Below, one piece after another: positions 9,897 through 19,521 of a stretch of DNA of 21,335 nt. The DNA is taken from assembly GCA_013115125.1 (NCBI GenBank), contig JABANN010000556.1:1-21335 (forward strand), read 5' to 3'. Made by a program: the position numbers and the translations under genes. Source of the DNA: Perkinsus olseni. Its lineage: Eukaryota > Perkinsozoa > Perkinsida. Position 1 is the stretch's first letter; each line of letters begins with the position of its first letter. Under the pieces are notes generated by a model. The model was not told the DNA's origin, searched no databases, and was given only the letters and a program-made list of their open reading frames with translations.

Positions 9897-12428
9897 ATGA
9901 CTATGAACAAACACAAGGTGTACGTCGCTGGTGTCGGCATGACACCCTTCATTAAACCAGGGAGGTACCCCGGTTTTTCGCGATGATTTTCCGTGATCGG
10001 AGGCCCCCTTCAGGAAAGATATCGACTACGTTGATCTTGGAACACTTGCCATTCAAAGAGCGCTCAGAGACGCTGGGATATCGGGCCAAGGTACTACCGC
10101 CAACATCCGTATCAATATCTTACGGTCCTTTACCCTAGACATCGAAGCGGCCTATGCTGGCTACGTCTACGGTGATAGCACCTGCGGGCAGCGGGTCATC
10201 TATCAGGCTATTGGCTGTACCGGTATACCGGTTGTTAATGTCAATAACAACTGCAGGTATGCGGTCTCTCTAGGCTCCAACCCACATCGGTCCATTGTTC
10301 AGTACCGGGGCCTCGGCTCTGTTCCTGGGGCGTCAGGCCATCTTGGCGGGTATGGCTGATGTATGTCTCGTGGTGGGCTTCGAGAAAATGGAAAGGGGCA
10401 GTCTTAGTTCCAAATACACTGATAGGTGAGTCATGTGACAATGCAGGAAGGGTCGATGGAAGCAACCGCTCTATGGTAGGAATATTGGCATACTGTCGCC
10501 TTCGCTCGCACAGTGGCTCGATAAAGAGGCGTTAGGGGCTGTCATCACTTCAGAACGGATCCCTTAGATCGCCACATGGTGGAAATGGCCTCTATGCGTG
10601 GTCTGGCGGCTGCACCGGCCCCTCCACAGCTCTTTGGCAATGCTGGTACCGAGCACATGGAAAAGTGAGTCCCGTTTTTAGTCGACTTACCCATCGTCGC
10701 TTCGGATATTCATCCGCCTGTTCTGTAATCATCGATTACCTATAAGGGTAGTTTATCTTTATTGACCGTGTATTATAACTTGACTTAATAGGCACGAAAT
10801 ATTGTTGATGTAGACGTAAATGTATTTATGTGTTAGGATAGGTATGTAGGGATATTCTATGTGTGCCAGGTGATAATACTGATCCATAGTTCTCTCGAAG
10901 TTTGCTTGTGCGTAGAAAATAAACAGCCTGATGCCATCTGTAGGTATGGTACGACAGAGAGGCAGCTGTCTTGCATAGCTAGCAAGAATCATAATCACTC
11001 GGCCAACAACCCCTACAGCCAATTCCGTGACCACTATACTGTTGACCAGGTCATAGCCTACCATTCAATAACGTATGATCACTCAGCCCGTCATCAGGTG
11101 TTGGCCTCGCCGAAGGTGTTTGGGCCTCTCACCAAGCTACAATGCTGTCCCACCTCGGACGGCGCCGCTGCTTGTGTGCTGATGAGTGATAAAGCGGCTA
11201 GAAAATACGAGTATGTAACGTGTAAACACACAGAATACGTCTCGTGTGGTCATGGTTATTGAGACAAATTGCGAATGACCGTAGATCCAGATTCATCGTG
11301 GTCGGTTCGGTCCGCCTCCAGCCTAGTACCATCTGATGTCCACCTTGTACCGGGAACTTCCCTGCGGTCCCTGTTAGCTTGCTAGACCAAGCCGTGGAGA
11401 TAGCTGGTATGTCCCTGGTGGCTGATACTCCCGCTACCTTCACCACTAAGAGTTGTATGGATGTGGTGGGCAGGGACATGACGAAGAAGGCGATAGCCGG
11501 AGTCCTGGCCCAAACCGGCCTCAAGATGGGCGACTTCCAGGTGATCATGTGATGGAGGGAAGTGCGAGAATATATAGTATAGCGCCCCTCGTCGGGGACT
11601 GCGAATGAGCGATTCGACGAGTGGATAGGATACTCCTGCTCACGCATAGATAGTCATATCTTTGAAGACAATATATCATTCCCGCTTTATGTCGGTCCAC
11701 CCACGGCCGGCCTATAAAAATACTGCTCATCTGCCATCGAACTAAGAGGCGCGTCAGTGAGGAAGTTACCACACCTTGTGTCGTGGATGCGAGGCGCAAT
11801 CCGAAGGTTCGATTCCAAGGCCTTATGATGCAGGTTGTGGAACTTCACGATTGCTTCTCGGCCAATGAGTTGATCACGACGGAGGCTCTCGGCCTATGTA
11901 AAGAAGGACAAGCAGGCCCTCTCAACGAGAAGGGCAAATTTACTTATGGCAGCGATAACATGTAATGCTTCTCTCTCACAATGGTTCGCACTGTTCTCTA
12001 TAGCTGCGTCATCAATCCCTCTGGGGGTCTTATCTCCAAGGGCCACCCCTTAGGGGCCACTGGCCTCGCTCAATGCTGTGAGCTTGTCTGGCAACTCCGT
12101 GGCTGTGCTGATAAGCGTCAGGTGATGAGCCTATATCCAGTAGGTTCTCATACCATCTCGACAGGTACCCGCTGTAAGGAATGCCCTACAACATAACCTT
12201 GGTCTGGGCGGAGCCTGTGTCGTGGCTGCATATAGGAAAGTGAACAATGCCCCACCCGCCAGGGCCCTGCCTAGTGATCCAAGCGTATTGGAATCATGGG
12301 AGAAAGAAGGTGTTAACCTCGACAGTCAGATGTCGATTATCCTCTCATCGCCTGGGTGCCCGAGTGAATTAGTTACTGCTCAGGTTGCCCCTCCTCGAGT
12401 CGCCCCGCGGCAGCAACGGCGGTTATGA
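9897..12428 (+). CDS. SCPx-type thiolase (sterol carrier protein-thiolase, thiolase part only)
   Basis: SCPx-type thiolases cleave 3-oxoacyl-CoA, typically branched-chain or sterol side-chain substrates, in peroxisomes. Eleven exons are supported: 9897-9964, 10014-10090, 10139-10256, 10303-10425, 10554-10664, 10944-11049, 11098-11210, 11378-11540, 11834-11961, 12004-12121 and 12165-12428. They sum to 462 codons plus stop, with consistent phases. Six of the ten introns are 42-49 nt. Motifs are [16 protein letters not shown] at the N-terminus, [12 protein letters not shown], the nucleophile loop NVNNNCS (Cys87), [11 protein letters not shown] (His298), [17 protein letters not shown] (His350) and [13 protein letters not shown]. 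All catalytic positions are intact. A second in-frame ATG lies at 9903. After the thiolase fold comes a Pro-rich tail of about 60 residues ending RRL; there is no SCP2 lipid-transfer domain and no canonical SKL-type signal, so peroxisomal location is uncertain. Confidence 0.93.
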
Positions 12429-12534
12429 GCAGACTGTAAAGGCATCTCCTTGTCCTCGTTGGTTTAACGTCGTTGGCCAATCTTCATGACGCTTTCGTTG
12501 TTTGCAGTGCTCAGTGCACATTCTCCGCATTTTG

Positions 12535-12678
12535 ATGCCTGTGTTAGTCGACCCTTACGGAAACAAACTTGTCCGAAAAGTTGCTGGATCAGCAACTGAA
12601 CGGATCGAGCCCGGTCCGGTATTCATAGGCGCCAAACCAGGGGAATATTCAGGGGGGCAGATCATGCTCGTGGAGTGA
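12535..12678 (+). CDS. Short protein-like ORF, 47 aa, unknown
   Basis: The frame runs from an ATG to a TGA and reads MPVLVDPYGNKLVRKV at its start and PGPVFIGAKPGEYSGGQIML near its end. The mix of alternating hydrophobic and charged residues with Gly/Pro turns looks like part of a beta-rich domain rather than random sequence. I recognise no family. TTTGCAG at 12500-12506 is a good acceptor just upstream, so it could be a terminal exon, either of a small separate gene or of an alternative thiolase 3' end. It lies 106 nt after the thiolase stop and might be a gene fragment. Confidence 0.3.
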   Translation: MPVLVDPYGNKLVRKVAGSATERIEPGPVFIGAKPGEYSGGQIMLVE

Positions 12679-12863
12679 ACGGTTTACTGTGAATTTCAGA
12701 TTCATCGAACCGTGTTCCACGGACTTCAATCAAAAACGCAAGATTCATATTCACATAAGTGGATAAGTCGTTTCATCGAGTAGCGTAAAAAATTGGAGCT
12801 CCATCAAGACAAACATAAGCCGGAGCTGAACAGCCTGCACCGGGCTGCGGTAGTCGCAGACTC

Positions 12864-12878
12864 GCACGCTTAGCGTGC
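12864..12878. repeat. Perfect palindrome GCACGCT-T-AGCGTGC
   Basis: Seven-base arms around a single central base. The GCACGC/GCGTGC core recurs in other spacers of this window (about 13365-13378 and 19589-19607). Confidence 0.85.
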
Positions 12879-13000
12879 CACGCTATCAAGTACGAGAGAA
12901 AGCTTCGCGTTCCTCAAAAAGACCTAAGAGAGGTCGAAGGGCTTAAAGTGTGTCATCCTTGTACGATTGGCGAGAACGAACGAATTGACAACCTTTCTAA

Positions 13001-13044
13001 GGTCTAGTCTAGGTCTAGTCTAGGTCTTTCTAAGGTCTAAGGTC
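13001..13044. repeat. 11-nt tandem repeat
   Basis: Two exact copies of GGTCTAGTCTA (13001-13011 and 13012-13022) are followed by a diverged copy GGTCTTTCTAA (13023-13033), a partial unit GGTCTAA and a further GGTC. A short match, TCTAA, also precedes the array. It overlaps the 3' end of the possible minus-strand exon. Confidence 0.9.
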
Positions 13045-13241
13045 ATCACAGTCTCCACACTCATCACTGATGAGTCATCAGCTAGATCGCTTGCCGGGTA
13101 TAGTGCAGGAGCGGGAACCGAGGCAGAGCGGGAGGAGCTCGAAGAGGGCTGGCCCCTCCGCGGCAATGCACGGTTGAACATGCGATCGATGGATTCCTGC
13201 ATGAGACCGTGATCTAACAACTGCAACGATAAAGCTTCCAA
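13020..13241 (-). CDS. Possible exon of an unknown minus-strand gene
   Basis: The frame reads LLDHGLMQESIDRMFNRAL, then a Ser-rich stretch and ADDSSVMSVETVMTLDL before a stop inside the 11-nt tandem repeat. Composition is protein-like, but there is no family match. No ATG opens it. TTGCAG at about 13226-13221 (transcript sense) is a good acceptor, which would make 13020 to about 13220 a terminal exon. I could not find a convincing upstream exon, so it may be chance or a relic. Confidence 0.25.
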   Translation of the reverse strand: MEALSLQLLDHGLMQESIDRMFNRALPRRGQPSSSSSRSASVPAPALYPASDLADDSSVMSVETVMTLDLRKT

Positions 13242-13396
13242 GATTCACGGTTTGTGACTCGCAAATCATGAGACGACCACTCAACTCAATCTACATTGAG
13301 TAAGAAATGACTACGGAATTGCGCCTCACACATCACCTGCGGTTCGGTGCCCCCCTTGAGCATGCGTGCTCGCACGCGTACACTGGGGCAAAGTCA

Positions 13397-13471
13397 GTAG
13401 GGGGCAGTGCTCCCCTCAGAAGCTGAGTCAGGGGGGCGTCCGCCCCCCTTGCCCCCCCCTTTTGGGCGCCC
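13397..13471. repeat. GC-rich cluster of adjacent hairpins
   Basis: Four inverted repeats lie almost back to back: an AGGGG/CCCCT stem at about 13399-13416; CTCAG-AAG-CTGAG at 13415-13427; GGGGGGCG-TC-CGCCCCCC at 13431-13448 (8 perfect bp); and the palindrome GGGCGCCC at 13464-13471. A GCGTGC-TC-GCACGC hairpin sits just upstream, at about 13365-13378. The block is far more GC-rich than its flanks and may be an interspersed repeat. No coding or RNA gene is evident. Confidence 0.75.
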
Positions 13472-13903
13472 ATGCCGGTATTCCCTCGTATACCCGCTAT
13501 TGCACATGTCCACTCGGCGCATTCACGGGCACTCAGGGTCACACAACTCTCTAGTGCTGAACACCGACGTATCAGTACAACATGGCGATATCGCGCGTGA
13601 TCAGCCTTGCTGCTGGAAGCGATGGAAGTACTTGGTCTTATTAGCCACCATGGACAGGTTGGATGTTTGAACGCCGCCCGCTCCACGGTGATAATTCCTA
13701 AGTGGTATCTTACGTCGAAGCGTGCAACTCGCAGGCGCTCACCTCTGTGTTGTCCAGAATTGCCTGGGATCCTTGATGTTCCGAACCTCGATCATCACCT
13801 AAGGGACCAACAGGGTTACTGGGTTGTAGACAATCGACACACTACTGAGTAGAACTTACGTTGGATTTATTCCGCCACATTGGCTTGAACCTATCAGCCG
13901 GCA

Positions 13904-13922
13904 AACGCGAGCGATTCGCGTT
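13904..13922. repeat. Hairpin AACGCGA-GCGAT-TCGCGTT
   Basis: A perfect 7-bp stem with a 5-nt loop in otherwise featureless spacer. No function can be assigned. Confidence 0.8.
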
Positions 13923-14885
13923 CGGATGATAACTGTGAGCAGAACGATGCTAGAGAAATGCCGGTGCAGAGATTAGAACCTACGCGCATAATGGCTTGTT
14001 GTTTGCTCCACAAGAAGTCACGGGCTCGTTGGCGAAGTCATGACGGTACGTACCTGTCCGGGGTAGGATAGAAGAGTAGGACCGATAGAAGGGAAACTTA
14101 CTGGTGGGGAAGGCTGCAATCGACTGGGTTCGGACGATCCTTGGCTTCAAGGGGACGGCAAGGAGGCCCCCGGCTGATTGGAAGACCTACAGGGGTTTAT
14201 ACAGGCTCTGTGCTGGGTTCAGCGTTCAATACCCTCTTGCACGTTGAATAGGTTGATCCAGGTTTAGGGTCAGGGAAACTGACTTGCCCTAGGTTGGTGA
14301 TACTCTTCGGATGCCCTGGTGACTTTTCAAGTGCTGATACGCTCACACTTCGCACCAGTGCCATATCGAAAGCTCTAAAAGGAAATTCTCACAACGCCGA
14401 ATTCAGCTAGGTCGTTCCAACTAGTCACGCGTGACATGACAAGTTGTGCAGTCCTTGGATTAGCATGCCAGGACACGATCGTGGTCCGCGGCTCATCCGT
14501 AGTTCTCTGGCTTGGTCAGTCCCGGCCAGGACGAGATGCCACCTCATCCAGTTTGATGCGCTTCGATCGGAATCGGCAGGCGGCCGATTCCAGCAGCGCG
14601 AATCCTGGTATCTCGTTTGTTGCACAATGGCACAATCGTACAAGCTAGAGCTTCACCCACCGATCAAGTTACATTCGATTCACTTATCAGTGGAGGCGCC
14701 CTCAGCACCTTGCACGAGAGTTTATTATTTTACAGTAATTTCCAGTTGCCAGATCGAGCAGTGGAATGACATGCGCAGCGGCAGGATAAGGGTTTGCGTT
14801 TTTTGGGCGAGCGAGATTGTTCCTGCGTTAGCGTCGCACGTCATGATAACGTGTGTTGAATAAGCCTATTTTTGACAAGGAGAAA

Positions 14886-16923
14886 ATGGCCACTTCTCCC
14901 AAGGAACTCTGTAGTGAGGTGATGGACTCCATGGACTACACTCCTGGCATGTCCCTCGATGATATGGTCTCTAATGCACCTTGCCTTGGCAACATGAAAT
15001 GTAAGATAAAGGAGACGTTCTCCTACCTGCAGCTAGTTCGTGTATTTCACCCCAGGGGCGTATTGCCTGTAACGGAGAGGCTTCTGTTTCAGGTACTGAT
15101 GCCTTCGTCCGGTGTCTTGAAGCTGAAGGAGTTAAATACATCTTCGGTATCCCTGGGGAGGAGAATCTCGATTTGTTGGAGTCAATCCGAGTAGCCGAAA
15201 AAGAGGGTCGAATCAAATTGATCCTCACACGTCACGAGCAAGCAGCTGGTTTTATGGCGGCTACTGTGGGCCGACTCACTGGCCAACCTGGTGTCTGCCT
15301 CTCGACCCTGGGACCCGGTGCCACCAATTTCTCCACCGCTGTTGCATATGCTAAGCTCGGTGGTATGCCCATGTTGGTGCTTACTGGGCAGAAGCCTATC
15401 AGGCATTCCAAACAAGGCCAGTTCCAGATCGTTGATATCGTCGGCCATTTCCGTCCTATTACCAAGTTTACTAAGCAGGTTCCGGATGCGGGTAAGAGGG
15501 CTTAGGGATATGTGGTTCCTTTCCTTCTGATGCTCGTCTGGGCATATTCGCATATCGTACTTATCGTTGTCTCAGATGCTATTCCATCGCTCATCCGTGA
15601 ATCTGTGCGTGAGGCTCTGGAGGAGAAGCCTGGTCCGGTACATATCGAACTCCCCGAGGATATTGCTGAACATCATCTGGGTCCTAACGAGTACTTGTTC
15701 CCTATTCGGGAGGTTCGTCGACCCGTACCCGATGCCAAGGCGATTGGCAAGGCCGTTGCACTTATTCATGCCGCCAAACGGCCTCTTCTGTGTATTGGCT
15801 CCGGCTGCAACCGCAAGCGTACCAGCAAGATGCTGCGTAAGATCATAGAGGAGACCGGTATCTACGCTGTGAGCACGCAGATGGGCAAGGGAGTTGTTGA
15901 CGAGACAAGTCCTCACTTCCTTGGGGCCCTGGCTCTCTCCCAGAATGATTGGGTTCACACTGCCGTCGACTGGGCCGATCTTATCGTCAACATCGGCCAT
16001 GACTCGGTGGAAAAGCCTCCGTTTTTCATGAAGCATAACGAGAAGCCTATCGTTATCCATGTTAACTTCTACCCGGCCGTAGTGGATGACGTTTACTTCC
16101 CTCACCATGAGGTTGTGGGCGATATCGGCAATGCAGTTTGGCAAATTTCTGAGACACTAAAGGCCATGCCGAAGCCTCACTGGGACTTTGCCGTTTTCGA
16201 GAAGGTGAGTTTAGGAGTACTTGTACTTTGTTGACCGTATTGTCTCTTATTCAGATACGTGAAGTGGCACAGAGGCGAATGCATCATTCCATCTATACCA
16301 CGTCGGATGCCTTCCCGATGGATATTCGTAGGGTTGTTAAAGACGTACGCAAATGCATGCCTGACAAGAGCGTTGTATGCCTTGATAACGGTATGTATAA
16401 GATCTGGTTTGCGAGGCTCTATGAGGCCCGAGAGCCCAATACACTGCTCCTCGATAATGCTCTAGCCAGTATGGGTGCCGGTCTTCCCTCTGCTCTCGCC
16501 GCCAAGATGGTTCGACCCGACCACAAGGTTTTGGCCGTCTCCGGTGATGGTGGTTTTATGATGAACTCCCAAGAGTTGGAGACTGCTGTTACTCTTGGTC
16601 TGGACGTCATACAGATTGTGCTCAACGATAATGCTTATGGTATGATCGAATGGAAACAGAGCGCGTCTGGGATGCCCAAGTGGGGCCTTCAATTGAATAA
16701 CGTTGACTTCGTCAAGTACGCTGAGGCCTACGGTGCCAAGGGGTATCGCGTCACTAGACCTGACGAGCTCACCGAGATCCTTAACAAGTGCCTTGATCAG
16801 CACGGTGTCCATCTCATCGAAGTTCCTGTGAACTACGAGGCCAGTAACCGCACTCTCAACGTCGACGTCCCTGACCATGTTAAAGAGCTGAGGGGGATCC
16901 TGAACAAGGAGTTCAAATATTGA
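14886..16923 (+). CDS. ThDP-dependent acetolactate synthase-like enzyme
   Basis: This family condenses pyruvate into acetolactate or catalyses related 2-oxoacid decarboxylation or ligation. Four exons, 14886-15000, 15093-15491, 15576-16204 and 16255-16923, give 603 aa in continuous frame. The ATG at 14886 is the first in its frame (AAAATGG context). Residues 1-39 are a variable N-terminal extension on their own exon. Then come the ThDP pyrimidine domain (AFVRCLEAEGVKYIFGIPGE, catalytic Glu87 in RHEQAAGF, LSTLGPGATN), a central domain (KRPLLCIGSGCNRKRTSKM, STQMGKGVVDE, NIGHDSVEKPPFF) and the pyrophosphate domain (LDNGMYKIWFARLY, GDGGFMMNSQE at 478 through NDN at 505-507). The GDG-NDN cofactor motif is complete. 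Length and motifs match bacterial large-subunit-like acetolactate synthases of the KIWFARNY group. No regulatory subunit is nearby. Exact substrate is not proven; oxalyl-CoA decarboxylase is a less likely relative. No clear organelle-targeting peptide. Confidence 0.92.
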
Positions 16924-18633
16924 ATGCAACAAGCGAGCGAGCCGAGAGTTATTCTACTATCATTCAGAGTTATTAAGATTCACAAGGGGCGAATAGAATT
17001 TTTTCGGTGTTACCCTTTGCTACTGCAACTTCGAAATATTGCTGTCTATCTGATATGCTAACAGTCATAATTGAAGCATAATACTCTTAAAGGCCATCAT
17101 TATCATCATCGTCGATTGGAGGGTATAATTGGTTATACTAGCATCGATTTTACGAGTGCGTATAGCACTTTGATCTTTGTTCTGACCTGTTGCTGCTGCT
17201 CTTTACGTTACTGTTCGTAGTAGGCTACTACTCCTACAACTAACACTACTAATATCAGAGCCGAGGGATCGGTGTCTGTTCAAGACCTTCCTGGAGCTAT
17301 GTCCTACGGATAGTAACCGCTCTGGCTGGTAGAGACCAACTTATACTTGACAGCAACCTCTAAGTGATTGACCTTTATCTCTAAAAACCTTGTGCGTTTT
17401 ATTTCAGTTTTAATGGGGTGTGGTTCACATGAAACGTGCACTGACGTATTGCGTCATTCTAGAACCCCGGACAGTGCTCATTCCGCAATCGCTATTTTCG
17501 AGGTGAATCGGCTGCAGTGTTTGCGAGGGCCGGCGAGCTACCTGCTCAATTCGGTAGAAGAGCATAACTCTCCCACTCTCAAGCTATTGTGCTGATGGAA
17601 TGAAGTGCATGATGTCTTTCAAGACAGCAGTTCTCGTGCCACGTCATGGCATCTGTTGAAGGGGAAGTTTTTGCCCCGCTCAACTCACATGAACATACGA
17701 GGAAGCCTTCTTCGCTAAGGTCGCTTTGGATTCATTCATCCTATCGCCTCTGCTCAGCAGTCAAGCGCCGCGGCAACCTGGACCCTTGTAGGGTACTAGC
17801 CTTCCTCTCTTACACGCTCTCGGCTAAGCAACAGCAGATTTCCCTCGAGGATTGACTCGCCGGTGCTTGAGTTAGAACGAAGAGGCCGAAGACAATGCAT
17901 GTGGCAGAACACATCTGGCAAGGGGTAACCTTCTATCCGAAGGTTCAGTAGTGCCCTGCAAGCTAAGCGGGAAAGGGGGCGATCATGTGCTCTACAACTC
18001 AGTACAGTGTGGCTATTTGAGTCTCAAATTGAGACGGGGCTTAAAGAGTATATGCAAAGCGCATAGAAAGGGCAGACCACGATACCAATCTATCTGACAG
18101 ATGATAGTCTAACAGCTGAGTAGTATTGAACCAGACTGTAGCCGTCACATAGCGTATACTATAGTCGTCACTATGTTGCGACTATAGTGCACATATTTGG
18201 GACATGGAATCATTGCTACCGTTCGTCGTTATCGCACAAGCAGTCCCGTGGTGACCACCGACGGGGGGCTCCCACGAAGGGTATAGAAAGTGTCGCTCCC
18301 CGCTTCTGCTCAGAAACGGATGCTGGCTGCCCTCGCCTTTCGGACGTACTCTTCGGTGCCTGCCACCCACGCTCTTGTTGCTCTGCTGATCGGAGTTTCC
18401 GGTGACGAAAATTACAACGGCGATGCTCTAAAATGGTGGCGCTGATGCTCGTGCGTACGACCGAGCGTCACGTCACCTTGCGCTGAAGCCCTCTCTATGC
18501 CAACTTTGGCTCTGCTTTGCAGAACACTTCTTACCCTTCAAGCCTCGAGATTGCAGTAACCATGCGGATGCTGGTGGATCTCCGAAGGCCCATTCAGTCG
18601 TACTATGCCTGCTTCAGCTTTACTCAGTTACCG
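16924..18633. other. Spacer between the synthase and LPMO genes
   Basis: About 1.7 kb with no convincing gene. ORFs at 17368-17595, 17646-17855 and 18187-18405 show no motif. It holds small palindromic runs (GTAGTAG-G-CTACTAC near 17217-17231, GTCTCAA-A-TTGAGAC near 18020-18034), an ATCATT/CATCGTCG triplet-like stretch near 17096-17116, and the 10-bp hairpin at 18158-18188. The LPMO reading frame stays open upstream of 18634, with ATGs at 18562 and 18568. Confidence 0.5.
18158..18188. repeat. Perfect 10-bp inverted repeat ACTATAGTCG / CGACTATAGT
   Basis: Arms at 18158-18167 and 18179-18188 enclose an 11-nt loop. Each arm contains the 8-nt palindrome ACTATAGT. It lies about 450 nt upstream of the LPMO start. 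It could be a protein-binding site or a relic of a small inverted-repeat element; the sequence does not decide. Confidence 0.85.
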
Positions 18634-19461
18634 ATGCTGCCCATCCTTCTTATCTTCTCCCTCTCTGTCGGCGTACACGGCCATGGCTTCATGACGAACC
18701 CTCCTGCGCGTAACAAAGCCGCCCATCCTGACAATTACTACTGCCCTCAATGTGGTAACAGTGTCGGAGCTGTAGGGAGGATCCATGCTAAAGGGGCCCC
18801 CTTTCCTGATAACCACGACGCTGAAGGCACCCACGGGCTGTGTGGTGATCCATGGGAAGGAGGCAAGGGTGATCTCCTGCCTCTCAACCAGCAGACTTTT
18901 ATGAAGGAAGGGCCGATCGTGGTCACCTACAGCCGTGGGCAAACCATCGAGATCGATATGCACTTGACCGTGCACCATTGGGGTCATTTCGAGTTCCGAA
19001 TTTGTGAGGGTGGTCTATCCGGTGAGAAGTACTCGACTCAGAAGGCTGGCCAGGACTGCCTTAATAAGAATCTTCTCGTGAGACCCGACCCCAAGACTCG
19101 TACGGAATGCCGGAATGCCAAGACTATCGACGCCAGCAACTATGACTGCCAGCCCCTTGATGCCGCCCATCCAGAGAGGTGGTATCTTCCCCCGCGGAGC
19201 TACGGTACTGATGGAATGAACTACAAGATGAAGTTCAAGCTTCCCGATAACCTTACCTGTAATCCTTGTACCATGCAATGGAATTGGATTACTGGTAACT
19301 CTTGCCTGGTCGAGGGCTATAAGGAATACTTCGCCAAGTTCAAGAAGGAGTACCCGAGCCTAGACCCTTCCTGGGACCAATCTAACTCTATCCTTCCCAG
19401 CTGCGACCTGACCGGAGGTGGCGAGCAGTTCTGGAACTGCGCTGATGTTACCATCCAGTAG
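18634..19461 (+). CDS. Secreted AA15-like lytic polysaccharide monooxygenase, single exon
   Basis: LPMOs are copper enzymes that oxidatively cleave chitin, cellulose or related polymers outside the cell. With the ATG at 18634 the protein is 275 aa and begins with an ideal signal peptide (MLPILLIFSLSVGVHG), cut to expose His17 as mature residue 1 (HGFMTNPPARN). This N-terminal His is required for the copper brace, which is why I prefer this start to the in-frame ATGs at 18562 or 18568 that add about 24 residues. The second brace His lies in LTVHHWGHFEFRIC, and the axial aromatic region is EQFWNCADVTI; both match the AA15 pattern. Many cysteines (YYCPQCGN, GLCGDPW, LTCNPCTMQWNW, NSC) suggest a disulfide-rich fold. 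There is no carbohydrate-binding module or membrane anchor. Unlike the genes around it, it has no intron. Substrate is unknown; AA15 members act on chitin or cellulose. Confidence 0.9.
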   Translation: MLPILLIFSLSVGVHGHGFMTNPPARNKAAHPDNYYCPQCGNSVGAVGRIHAKGAPFPDNHDAEGTHGLCGDPWEGGKGDLLPLNQQTFMKEGPIVVTYSRGQTIEIDMHLTVHHWGHFEFRICEGGLSGEKYSTQKAGQDCLNKNLLVRPDPKTRTECRNAKTIDASNYDCQPLDAAHPERWYLPPRSYGTDGMNYKMKFKLPDNLTCNPCTMQWNWITGNSCLVEGYKEYFAKFKKEYPSLDPSWDQSNSILPSCDLTGGGEQFWNCADVTIQ

Positions 19462-19521
19462 TTTAGGATGCCACCAACGCGGTGGTGTTTGTGGTTTGAT
19501 GGATGGCCGATAGTGGGTCTC

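Larger units (their letters stand above)
12429..14885. other. Long spacer between the thiolase and synthase genes
   Basis: About 2.46 kb without a recognised multi-exon gene. It holds a short protein-like ORF at 12535-12678, a possible minus-strand exon at 13020-13225, an 11-nt tandem repeat and several perfect hairpins, all listed separately. Other ORFs (13333-13686 minus, 13407-13852 plus, 14444-14863 plus) cross GC-rich repeats or lack motifs. The 5' leader and promoter of the synthase gene should be in the last few hundred bases. Confidence 0.5.

Noticed and set aside
11198-11647. 149-codon minus-strand ORF in the thiolase gene
   Set aside because: It crosses two plus-strand exons and introns whose phases and motifs are clear.
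13333-13686. 117-codon minus-strand ORF
   Set aside because: It is open mainly because it crosses the GC-rich hairpin block; the translation is repeat-derived and matches no family.
15572-16144. 190-codon minus-strand ORF inside the synthase gene
   Set aside because: It is the antisense of a strongly conserved ThDP-enzyme exon; the plus-strand frame has the family motifs.
16462-16932. 156-codon minus-strand ORF over the synthase last exon
   Set aside because: Antisense of the GDG-NDN region; no motif of its own.
18628-18987. 119-codon minus-strand ORF opposite the LPMO
   Set aside because: Shadow of the LPMO coding strand; the plus frame has a signal peptide and copper-site motifs.
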